Shown piece by piece: positions 6,900-12,679 of a DNA stretch of 14,116 bases; position 1 is the first letter of the stretch, and each line of letters starts with the position of its first letter. This DNA is from Aeolococcus sp035552595 (lineage in GTDB: Bacteria; Chloroflexota; Dormibacteria; Aeolococcales; Aeolococcaceae): contig DASZKZ010000003.1 in assembly GCA_035552595.1 (NCBI GenBank), positions 1-14,116 on the forward strand, given 5' to 3'. The notes beneath the pieces are model-generated. The model saw only the letters and a program-made list of their open reading frames with translations, made no database searches and was not told where the DNA came from. The position numbers were made by a program, and so were the translations under genes.

Positions 6900-7471
6900 T
6901 GCTCACAGGTGGCTTGCGCGGAAGCGGTGATGTGCCTGGTGCCATTGGGATTGGTCTGCAGGACGCTGCTCACCAGCGGAACGTAGAGCGGCTGGTCGTA
7001 GGCCATGTCCACCTCCACGATCTTCCCCGACTGGCAACGGCAGATCGAATCCGAGGTGCTGCAGGATGTGGTGCTGCTCGAGCACGTCGACGCGTCCTCG
7101 GGAGAGCACACGTAGATCTTCGGAGACACCGATCCCGCCGGGATCGACACCAGGTGGGTGGTGATGTACGTCGAGATGGCCAGCCCGGTGCAATCGCCGG
7201 AGCCGTCCGGCATCTGGGTTCCCTTCACGCTGCCGCAGATGGCGGCGATGCGGGCGCCATCCCTGGCCACGTTGGTGAGCTGGATGAGGTTGGTGATGAC
7301 GATGCCGAGCACGACGACGGTGCAGAAGAGGAAGAACGCGAACGGAGCGACCAGGGAGAACTCCACCATCCCCACGCCGCTCTGGCGGCCGCGCGCGCGC
7401 CTGCGCAGACGTCGCCGGTCGCGCCCGGAGACGACCGACCCCCGCGCGCTGGCAGACGGCGTCGGCGTCAT
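6896..7471 (-). CDS. TadE-like pseudopilin, Cys-rich
   Basis: A 191-residue protein, the first gene of the pseudopilin block. A Ser/Arg-rich cytoplasmic leader (1-30) precedes GVGMVEFSLVAPFAFFLFCTV (32-52), the TadE signature with Glu at position 37, one membrane helix to about 63, and VARDGARIAA (68-77), the usual TadE follow-on. The exported part ends with strands VEVDMAYDQPLYVPLVSSVL (152-171) and TRHITASAQAT (178-188), also TadE-like. Between them lies a Cys/Ser-rich loop (122-146) with five cysteines, plus C79, C94 and C189, suggesting disulfides outside the membrane. The start ATG at 7471 has AAGGGA about 5 nt upstream. No clear promoter hexamers were found in front of it, though a cluster of GATCA motifs lies 60-115 nt upstream. 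Confidence 0.87.
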   Translation of the reverse strand: MTPTPSASARGSVVSGRDRRRLRRRARGRQSGVGMVEFSLVAPFAFFLFCTVVVLGIVITNLIQLTNVARDGARIAAICGSVKGTQMPDGSGDCTGLAISTYITTHLVSIPAGSVSPKIYVCSPEDASTCSSSTTSCSTSDSICRCQSGKIVEVDMAYDQPLYVPLVSSVLQTNPNGTRHITASAQATCEQ

Positions 7472-7501
7472 TTCAATCCCTTACACGCACCCTGACGGCC
7501 G

Positions 7502-7528
7502 AGGCTCCATGCGGCGGGCTGGGAGCCT
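7502..7528. repeat. Inverted repeat in front of the pseudopilin block
   Basis: AGGCTCC (7502-7508) and GGAGCCT (7522-7528) are perfect complements around a 13-nt spacer. In the mRNA of the minus-strand block it could form a leader hairpin 31-57 nt ahead of the ATG at 7471; as DNA it could be an operator. Confidence 0.4.
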
Positions 7529-7532
7529 GGCT

Positions 7533-7584
7533 CTGATCACACGGCCGGGAAACGATCAGCTGCGATCAGTATGCGAAGGATCAG
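7533..7584. repeat. Cluster of four GATCA(G) motifs
   Basis: GATCA occurs at 7535, 7554, 7564 and 7579; the last three are GATCAG, and the first lies in CTGATCA, making an inverted pair with the second (CTGATC 7533-7538, GATCAG 7554-7559). Four copies of a 5-mer in 50 nt is more than expected in such GC-rich DNA. It could be an operator array for the pseudopilin block. Confidence 0.4.
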
Positions 7585-7699
7585 ACACCGCGCACGCAGC
7601 GCCACCAGGCCGTGACCACTCGACCGCTGAATCGATACAGCCAGAGCGCGTCAGGGGTTTCCCCGCGGTTCGGCGCACCACCAGGACGGGCACGGGCGC

Positions 7700-7723
7700 G
7701 TGGGTGGCGGCATGGCCACCCAC
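7700..7723. repeat. 9-bp GC-rich perfect hairpin
   Basis: GTGGGTGGC (7700-7708), a 6-nt loop, and GCCACCCAC (7715-7723). It has no T-tract on either side, so it is not a standard intrinsic terminator. It lies upstream of the MFS promoter box and roughly midway in the intergenic region. Confidence 0.45.
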
Positions 7724-7804
7724 CGATCCATCGAGCAGGCGCCACCGGGCCGCGCCGACCGGGTAGGCCTCCGCACCGACCTGGAGCGCTGCGTCGCCGC
7801 GCTC

Positions 7805-7839
7805 GGCTCCTGAGCCCGCGCCTCGCGACCGTGTAGAAT
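7805..7839 (+). promoter_or_regulatory. Candidate MFS promoter with overlapping dyad
   Basis: TAGAAT (7834-7839) matches the -10 consensus at 5 of 6 positions. The -35 position is weak: CTGAGC at 7810-7815 keeps TGA and gives an 18-nt spacer. A 12-bp dyad, GGCTC-CT-GAGCC (7805-7816), covers that -35 position, so a regulator bound there would block or replace -35 contacts. The neighbouring MerR protein is an obvious candidate, but MerR sites normally lie inside a 19-20 nt spacer, so this is uncertain. Confidence 0.45.
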
Positions 7840-7895
7840 CGGATCCTTCCGTCAACGTCAATTTCTGCTCCCGCATGGCCGGGTCCCGTTCGCTC

Positions 7896-7900
7896 AGGAG
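7896..7900 (+). promoter_or_regulatory. Ribosome binding site that decides the MFS start
   Basis: AGGAG ends 4 nt before the ATG at 7905. No such site precedes the alternative ATG at 7875. Confidence 0.6.
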
Positions 7901-7904
7901 CTTG

Positions 7905-9404
7905 ATGGCGACCACCACCACCCCCGCGACGCAGCGCCGCCGCCCCGGCGTCAGCTCCGACCACCGCCACTACAAGTGGTGGGCCCTCTCCTGCACGTCG
8001 CTGGGCATGCTCATGGCCACGATCAACTCGGGAACGCTGATCATCGCGCTGCCCACGCTGGAGACGAGCCTGCACACCTCCCTGCTGCAGCTGGTCTGGG
8101 TGATCCTCGCCTACATGATCGCCTCGACCGTGCTCGTGCTCACCGCGGGCCGCCTCTCCGACCTCTTCGGGCGCAAGCTCGCGTTTGCCGCCGGCTTCGC
8201 CGTCTTCGCCCTCGCCTCGCTGGGAGCCGGCTTCGCGGGCGACGGAACCCAGCTGATCCTGTGGCGCGTCCTCCAGGGCGTGGGCGGGGCGTTCCTCTTC
8301 GCCAACGCCGCCGCCATCGTCACCGACGCCTTCCCCACCGCTCAGCTCGGTGTGGCCATGGGGACCAACGTCATGGTCGCCGCGGTGGGCCTGGTGCTCG
8401 GTCCGGTCCTGGGCGGTGCCCTGGTGAGCATCTCCTGGCAGTGGGTCTTCTGGTTCAACGTCCCCATCGGCATCGCCGGCGCCGTCTGGGCGCTGGTCGT
8501 GCTCCGCGACACCAGCGGCAGAGACGCGGTGCGGGGGCTCGATCCGTTGGGAACGCTCAGCTTCCTCGTCGGCTTCACCGGCCTGGTTCTGGCCATCTCC
8601 CGTGGGGGGCTGAGCGGGTGGAATGACGCCGTCGTCATCGCCGGCTTCGCGGCCGCCCTCGTGCTGCTGCCGCTCTTCGTCTACATCGAGGCCCACCAGC
8701 GGGCGCCGATGCTGGACCTCTCACTGTTTCGCGACCGGCTCTTCGCCGCCGCCTCAGGAGCTGCTTTCCTCAACGGCCTGTCGCGCTTCGCGCTGATGTT
8801 CATCTTCGTCTTCTACTTCCAGGGAGCGCAGGGCGACAGCGCCCTCACCGCCGGCCTCAAGCTCACCCCCCTGGCCGTGGGCATGCTCATCGCCTCACCC
8901 ATCGCCGGGATGATCGCCGACCGGCACGGCTCGCGCGCCCTGGCGGCGCTGGGCATGGCGGTGAGCGCCGCGGCGCTGGTGGCGATGACCACTCTCGCGG
9001 TGACCACCCCGTTCTGGCAATCGGGGCTCTGGCTCTTCGTCGTCGGATGCGGATCGGGGATGTTCAACTCTCCGAACACCGCCGCCATGATGGGAGCGGT
9101 GCGGCCCAATCGCCGGGGCATCGCCGCCGGGGCGCGACTGCTCGTTCAGAACGCCGGCGCGGTGATCTCCATCGCGTTCGTGATGTCGGTCGTCACCGCC
9201 GCCATCCCCACGCCCGTGCTCTTCAAGATCTTCTCCGGGCTCGCCCAGGGACTGACCGCCGCCCAGCTGGCGCCCTTCATCGGCAACATGCATCTGGCCC
9301 TCTGGATCCTGGCGGCGGTCTCCCTGGTGGGAGCCGTCGTCTCCATGCTGCGCCCGTCGCATGTGGCCAAGCTCGCGGTGGTCGGCGCCCCCGCGGCGCA
9401 GTGA
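7905..9404 (+). CDS. MFS transporter, DHA2 (14-TM) drug:proton antiporter type
   Basis: A 499-residue protein with about 14 predicted helices. It has the DHA2 landmarks: NSGTLIIALPTLE (41-53) in helix 1, motif A AGRLSDLFGRK (81-91), motif B LILWRVLQGVGGAF (117-130), the antiporter motif C GLVLGPVLGG (162-171), then SWQWVFWFNVPIG (177-189), a hallmark of EmrB/QacA-like proteins. Probable role: proton-driven export of drugs or other small amphipathic compounds through the cytoplasmic membrane; the substrate is unknown. ATG 7905 is preferred because AGGAG lies 4 nt before it. The ATG at 7875 in the same frame has no ribosome site and would add 10 residues. A MerR-family regulator follows after 9 nt, a typical exporter/regulator arrangement with ligand-controlled expression. 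Confidence 0.93.
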   Translation: MATTTTPATQRRRPGVSSDHRHYKWWALSCTSLGMLMATINSGTLIIALPTLETSLHTSLLQLVWVILAYMIASTVLVLTAGRLSDLFGRKLAFAAGFAVFALASLGAGFAGDGTQLILWRVLQGVGGAFLFANAAAIVTDAFPTAQLGVAMGTNVMVAAVGLVLGPVLGGALVSISWQWVFWFNVPIGIAGAVWALVVLRDTSGRDAVRGLDPLGTLSFLVGFTGLVLAISRGGLSGWNDAVVIAGFAAALVLLPLFVYIEAHQRAPMLDLSLFRDRLFAAASGAAFLNGLSRFALMFIFVFYFQGAQGDSALTAGLKLTPLAVGMLIASPIAGMIADRHGSRALAALGMAVSAAALVAMTTLAVTTPFWQSGLWLFVVGCGSGMFNSPNTAAMMGAVRPNRRGIAAGARLLVQNAGAVISIAFVMSVVTAAIPTPVLFKIFSGLAQGLTAAQLAPFIGNMHLALWILAAVSLVGAVVSMLRPSHVAKLAVVGAPAAQ

Positions 9405-9413
9405 GCTGAGCCG

Positions 9414-9929
9414 ATGGCCACAGCGGTCGCCGCCACCGGACACCTGCGCGTCGGCGAGGTCGCCGAGCAGACGGGCACGACGCCGCGCACCATCCGCTAC
9501 TACGAGGAGATCGGCCTGCTCGCGGCCCACGGACAGCGTCCCAAGGGCGTGCATCGCCTCTACACGGCGGAGGACGTCGAGCGTGTCCGCGAGGTGATGC
9601 GGCTGCGCGACCTGCTCGGGCTGTCGCTCGAGCAGCTCAGCGCGCTGGTCGAGGTCGAGTCCGTGCGCAGGCACCTCAAGGACGAATGGGCCGGGGCCAC
9701 GGATGTGACCGACCAGCGACGGATCCTGGCAGCCGCGCTGCAGTGCGCCAGCACCCAGCTCGAGCTGGTGCGGGAGCGCCAGGAACAGCTCGCCCAGCTC
9801 GAGGCTCAGGTGCGAGCGCGCCGGCAGTCGATCGAGAGGCGCCTCCGAGAGCTCAGCTCTCGTCGGCCAGCGTCTCCGCCAGCCCTGGCGCCGCAGCCCC
9901 GGGGAGCACCGTATCCACAAACGACTTGA
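9414..9929 (+). CDS. MerR-family transcriptional regulator
   Basis: A 171-residue protein. The MerR winged helix-turn-helix is clear: LRVGEVAEQTGTTPRTIRYYEEIGLL (11-36), the wing with GVHRLYTAEDVERV (45-58), and LRDLLGLSLEQLSALVEVE (64-82). A long charged segment (about 105-147, AALQCASTQLELVRERQEQL and on) should be the antiparallel dimer coiled coil. There is no appended drug-binding domain; the tail (150-171) is Pro/Ala/Arg-rich and probably disordered. One cysteine (C111) lies in the helix, without the Cys pattern of metal sensors. The gene is 9 nt after the exporter stop, so it is probably co-transcribed and controls the exporter by twisting a long-spacer promoter, as the family does (inference). 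Its last 77 nt overlap the convergent DUF4032 gene. Confidence 0.92.
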   Translation: MATAVAATGHLRVGEVAEQTGTTPRTIRYYEEIGLLAAHGQRPKGVHRLYTAEDVERVREVMRLRDLLGLSLEQLSALVEVESVRRHLKDEWAGATDVTDQRRILAAALQCASTQLELVRERQEQLAQLEAQVRARRQSIERRLRELSSRRPASPPALAPQPRGAPYPQTT

Positions 9930-11124
9930 CCGCCTCGGTGAGACCGACGTCGTGACCGGCGGCCTCGGAGAGGTACCAGCGGTGGTCGAGCACCTGGTGG
10001 AAGAGCTCGGCGGGCTCGAGCCGGCCGCGCAGCACCTCGGGGACCGCCATCAGCGTGGGCTCGAAGACGTCGCTCAGCCAGCGCCGAGCCGCGACCGCCT
10101 CGCTGACCGGGCCACCGGCTGAGCTCTCCAGCTCCGTCCGGTACCGGCCCAGGTCGTTGAGCAGCCGTCGCGCCTGGTTCTCCTGGACCTCCAGGCCGGT
10201 GAGGGCATGGAGGGTGCGAACGTGATGGCCGGGCTCGACGACCCGGGGCTGGAGGCGGAGGTGGTACTCGCCGCCCTGCGCCGCCAGCTCCACCTCCTCG
10301 ACGTCGAAGCCGAGCTCGTTGAGCCGCTGCAACCTCTCCTCGACCCGGTAGCGCTGGTCGGGCGCGAAGGCCACCTCACGGGTGATCTCGGTCCAGAGGG
10401 CCCGGTAGCGCCGGCTCAGCTCCTCGGCGGCCCCGACGGGGTCGATGCGGTGCACCAGCCCCTCGGCGGTGACGTCGAGGAGCTCGCCGACGATGTTCTC
10501 CTCGGCCACCATGATGTCGTGGCCGCGCTGGCCGTCGGTGAGCTGGGAGTGGAGCTCCCCCGTCTCGGTGTCGACGACGTACGCCGCCAGCGCTCCCGCA
10601 TCGCGCCGGAACAGCGTGTTGGAGAGCGAGCAGTCGCCCCAGAAGAACCCGGCGACATGGAGCCGCACCAGGAGGTTGACGAGCGCGTCGAGAAGGCGGT
10701 CGCTGAGCGCCACGTCGGTCCCGGTCGCCCCCAGGAGGCGGCGGTAGGGCAGCGAGAAGTCGAGATGGCGGGTGATCAGGATGGCCTCGAGCTCGCCCTC
10801 GGGCGACACCGGCGCGACGCCCTGGCCGGCGGCGGGGTGGCGATCGATGACCAGCCCGGCGACCTCGACGACCGGGATGAACAGCCTGTCCAGCTCCGCG
10901 AGCAGCCGGTACTCACGCTCGGCGAGGCGGCGGGGCAGCTCCTTGAGCGCATAGATGGCATCCCCGTACCTGACGAACCGGACCACATGGCGGGAGATCC
11001 CCCGGGGAACGTCGACCAGGCGCTCGTGCCGCCAGGTCGCCAGCGGAAGGTGCCAGGGCAGGTCGAGGAAGTCGGGATGTCCGGTGCGCCGGAGCATCTG
11101 GAAGTCCACCGCCGGCGGGGTCAC
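9853..11124 (-). CDS. DUF4032 protein with a kinase-like (Kdo/WaaP-type) fold
   Basis: A 423-residue cytoplasmic protein. The N-terminal half reads as a small atypical kinase: AIYALKELPRRLAEREYRLL (57-74) supplies the ATP lysine K61 and a likely helix-C glutamate (E71); FFWGDCSLSNTLFRR (160-174) is the catalytic loop with D164 and N169; and YVVDTETGE (182-190) gives D185 in the DFG position. The segment from GQRGHDIMVAEENIVGELLD (198-217) and the C-terminal half fit the DUF4032 family known from Actinobacteria and relatives; function and substrate are not known. GTG 11124 is the chosen start because GGAGG lies 9 nt upstream. It diverges from the HxlR gene 88 nt away. Its last 77 nt are antisense to the MerR gene. 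Key kinase residues seem present, so phosphotransfer is plausible but untested. Confidence 0.88.
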   Translation of the reverse strand: MTPPAVDFQMLRRTGHPDFLDLPWHLPLATWRHERLVDVPRGISRHVVRFVRYGDAIYALKELPRRLAEREYRLLAELDRLFIPVVEVAGLVIDRHPAAGQGVAPVSPEGELEAILITRHLDFSLPYRRLLGATGTDVALSDRLLDALVNLLVRLHVAGFFWGDCSLSNTLFRRDAGALAAYVVDTETGELHSQLTDGQRGHDIMVAEENIVGELLDVTAEGLVHRIDPVGAAEELSRRYRALWTEITREVAFAPDQRYRVEERLQRLNELGFDVEEVELAAQGGEYHLRLQPRVVEPGHHVRTLHALTGLEVQENQARRLLNDLGRYRTELESSAGGPVSEAVAARRWLSDVFEPTLMAVPEVLRGRLEPAELFHQVLDHRWYLSEAAGHDVGLTEAVKSFVDTVLPGAAAPGLAETLADES

Positions 11125-11133
11125 GGGTCACAG

Positions 11134-11138
11134 CCTCC
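11134..11138 (-). promoter_or_regulatory. Ribosome binding site supporting the GTG start of the DUF4032 gene
   Basis: GGAGG on the minus strand, 9 nt before the GTG at 11124. Confidence 0.6.
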
Positions 11139-11199
11139 GGTTTGGTCGAACGAGCTCACGCCCACCATGCCACACCGCCCCCGCGTGCTCCCCAGCGGC

Positions 11200-11212
11200 T
11201 AGGCTCGATACG
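11200..11212 (+). promoter_or_regulatory. -10 element with leaderless-type ATG start
   Basis: TAGGCT (11200-11205) has the TAnnnT form and ends 7 nt before the ATG at 11213. There is no Shine-Dalgarno. The geometry is the same as for GATAAT and GTG 754 in this window, supporting leaderless transcription as a real habit of this genome. No -35 box is recognisable. Confidence 0.5.
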
Positions 11213-11554
11213 ATGACAAGCCCCATGGATCCTCCGTGCCACTCGGCAGCGATCCAGTGCGACGAAGCGCTGACCTCGGTGTTCGCGCTGCTCGGCAAAC
11301 GCTGGACCGGGCTGGTGATCGGGGTGCTGCTGGAACGTCCCGCGCGCTTCGCCGAGATCGCCCGGGCCATCCCCGGCATCACCGAGAGCATGCTGTCGGC
11401 ACGGCTCACCGAGCTCAACGACGCCGGCCTGCTCCGCCGCGAGGTGATCGAGGGGCCGCCGATCGCCTCGCTGTACCGGCTGACCCCGCGCGGCGAGGCA
11501 CTCCGCCCGGCGCTGAACGCCCTCGGTGAGTGGGCTCACGTCCACCTGGTGTGA
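11213..11554 (+). CDS. HxlR-family transcriptional regulator
   Basis: A 113-residue, single-domain winged helix-turn-helix protein of normal HxlR length. Recognisable parts are QCDEALTSVFALLGKRWTGLVIGVLL (15-40) with the family's N-terminal cysteine (C16; C9 is also present) and GKRW motif, the recognition helix region ITESMLSARLTELNDAGLLRRE (56-77), and YRLTPRGEALRPALNALGEWA (88-108), the usual end. HxlR proteins bind DNA as dimers and respond to aldehydes, quinones, disulfide stress or nucleotide ligands; C16 could be such a sensor (inference). ATG 11213 is chosen on the leaderless promoter geometry; ATG 11225 is an alternative. It diverges from the DUF4032 gene. The stop codon lies in a strong hairpin. 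Confidence 0.9.
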   Translation: MTSPMDPPCHSAAIQCDEALTSVFALLGKRWTGLVIGVLLERPARFAEIARAIPGITESMLSARLTELNDAGLLRREVIEGPPIASLYRLTPRGEALRPALNALGEWAHVHLV

Positions 11555-11558
11555 GCCC
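11532..11558. terminator. Hairpin across the HxlR stop codon, possible U-less terminator
   Basis: GGGCTCAC (11532-11539) and GTGAGCCC (11551-11558) form a perfect 8-bp stem around an 11-nt loop; the TGA stop (11552-11554) lies in the 3' arm. No T-tract follows, so it is not a canonical terminator, but it is well placed between convergent genes ending at 11554 and 11583. Confidence 0.4.
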
Positions 11559-11582
11559 TGAGCGGCCCGGCTGAGGACTGGG

Positions 11583-12560
11583 CTAGAGCTGCGGGGTGGG
11601 GGAGGGGGAGAGGCCGCCGGCGCCGCCCCCGCCGTAGCCGCCCGGCGGCGCGGAGGCGCCCAGGGTCGACCAGGCCACGGCCCCGCTGGGGGCGGCGGGC
11701 GCGGCCGCTTTCCCCCAGCCGCTGAACCTCGTCGTCGTCGTCGCCCTCACGCCGCTGACCGAGAGCGTGGACACGTACGCGATGGGAAGATGCGAGCCGG
11801 CTGCGACATCGAGCTGAGCCGTCCCTCCCGGCGCGCCCTGCTGCGCCGGCAGGGTCCCGCGGAGCCGCGTCGCGCCGCCGCCTGCGGTCCGGATCGAGGT
11901 CATCGATGCGGGGACCAGGCCAGTCTCCTGCACCTGGTCGGCGACCGTGATCCCCGGTGCGACGACGCCGTAGGGGCCGTCCTGGTTGGACACCGAGATC
12001 CACTTGCCCTGATCGCCCGGCGCGCTGGCCGCGGGAACGCCGAGCTGGTCCTCGAGCGCCGGGACGTTGCCCTGGAAGTAGACGATGCCGCCGACCAGGA
12101 TGAGGGTGAACTGCTCCCTCCCCGCGCTGGCGGCGATGGTGATGTCCTGGCGGCCGCCGCTCTGGCCGGCGTCTCCTGCGATGGTCTGCACCGGCCCACC
12201 CCCGGTGGACTCGGCGACGTAGTGGAAGCCGGCGCTGCCGCGCATCGCCGCCAGCGCCTGCCGGTAGAGGGCTCGCGCCTGGACGGTGGCGGCACCGCCC
12301 GTTCCCGTGCCTGGCGAGGTGCCGGCGGCGGGGGTGGAGCGGTCTCCCCTGGTGAGCAGGCCCACCGCCCCGCCGATGGCGACGCCGGCGATCAGCACGG
12401 CCGCGATGGCGGCGGGCACGCGCACGCGGTTCGACCGTCTCCGCGAGGCCGCCACGGGTGGGGGTGGCGCGGCCGGAGGCGCAGGCGGCGTCCAGGTCGG
12501 GGTTGGAAGAGGTGGGCGATCCGGCGCCGTTGCGCGACCCTCTGATCGCTCATCGTTCAT
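11583..12560 (-). CDS. Membrane-anchored extracytoplasmic protein, possibly LppX/LprG-like
   Basis: A 325-residue protein. A cytoplasmic Pro/Ala-rich N-terminus (15-38) and a basic patch (RRRSNRVRV, 40-48) precede one membrane helix (about 49-70), a Gly/Thr/Ser linker (72-92), and an outside domain (about 93-285). That domain starts with a helix (VQARALYRQALAAM) and continues as alternating strands (FHYVAEST, DITIAAS, FTLILVGGIVYFQG, KWISVSNQ), a layout resembling the antiparallel sheet of LppX/LprG-type mycobacterial lipid-binding proteins; I am not sure of that match. There is no lipobox cysteine, so it is a helix-anchored and not a lipidated protein. The tail (303-325) is Gly/Pro/Ser-rich. 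The ATG at 12560 has GGTGAG just upstream at very short spacing. It diverges from the secreted beta-propeller gene, hinting at shared control. Confidence 0.75.
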   Translation of the reverse strand: MNDERSEGRATAPDRPPLPTPTWTPPAPPAAPPPPVAASRRRSNRVRVPAAIAAVLIAGVAIGGAVGLLTRGDRSTPAAGTSPGTGTGGAATVQARALYRQALAAMRGSAGFHYVAESTGGGPVQTIAGDAGQSGGRQDITIAASAGREQFTLILVGGIVYFQGNVPALEDQLGVPAASAPGDQGKWISVSNQDGPYGVVAPGITVADQVQETGLVPASMTSIRTAGGGATRLRGTLPAQQGAPGGTAQLDVAAGSHLPIAYVSTLSVSGVRATTTTRFSGWGKAAAPAAPSGAVAWSTLGASAPPGGYGGGGAGGLSPSPTPQL

Positions 12561-12584
12561 AGCTCACCATGATGCACGGCCAAT

Positions 12585-12601
12585 GCTGACCGAAAGCTGA
12601 C
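12585..12601. repeat. Tandem GCTGAC direct repeat, 11-bp period
   Basis: GCTGAC at 12585-12590 and 12596-12601, one helical turn apart, 25-41 nt upstream of the membrane-anchored protein's ATG. Direct half-sites with 11-bp period are the usual site shape for OmpR/PhoB-type response regulators. Suggestive only. Confidence 0.35.
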
Positions 12602-12621
12602 GTTGGGCGGCGCCGCAAGTA

Positions 12622-12643
12622 TCCAACCGATTGGAACGTTGGA
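12622..12643. repeat. Overlapping dyads of TCCAA(C)/(G)TTGGA half-sites
   Basis: TCCAAC (12622-12627) pairs perfectly with GTTGGA (12638-12643) across 10 nt, and TCCAA (12622-12626) also pairs with TTGGA (12631-12635) across 4 nt. Three half-sites in 22 nt in the 132-nt divergent control region look like an operator. Confidence 0.4.
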
Positions 12644-12679
12644 GACGTCAAGGGTAGTTCCCGCAGGCGATCACAGAGG

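Larger units (their letters stand above)
7472..7904. other. 433-nt intergenic region between the divergent pseudopilin block and MFS gene
   Basis: I see no supported gene here; the reading frames crossing it are shadows without family signatures. It holds a 7-bp inverted repeat (7502-7528), four GATCA motifs (7535-7583), a 9-bp GC-rich hairpin (7700-7723), a 12-bp dyad (7805-7816) and a TAGAAT promoter box (7834-7839). Regulatory use in both directions is plausible, and a small RNA cannot be excluded. Confidence 0.6.

Noticed and set aside
7654..7664. GGGG-TTT-CCCC mini-palindrome
   Set aside because: Only a 4-bp stem with a 3-nt loop; expected by chance in GC-rich DNA and no T-tract.
7581..8696. 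371-codon minus frame over the MFS gene and intergenic region
   Set aside because: Highly charged His/Glu/Gly-rich composition, typical of the complement of hydrophobic membrane codons; the MFS motifs on the plus strand are decisive.
8895..9920. 341-codon minus frame opposite the MFS 3' part and MerR
   Set aside because: No recognisable domain and it conflicts with two genes with clear motifs.
10207..11202. 331-codon plus frame opposite the DUF4032 gene
   Set aside because: No family signature; the minus-strand frame carries the kinase-like residues and a ribosome site.
10955..11212. N-terminal extension of the HxlR frame
   Set aside because: It is the antisense of the DUF4032 5' end and has no similarity to HxlR proteins; the gene length from 11213 is normal.
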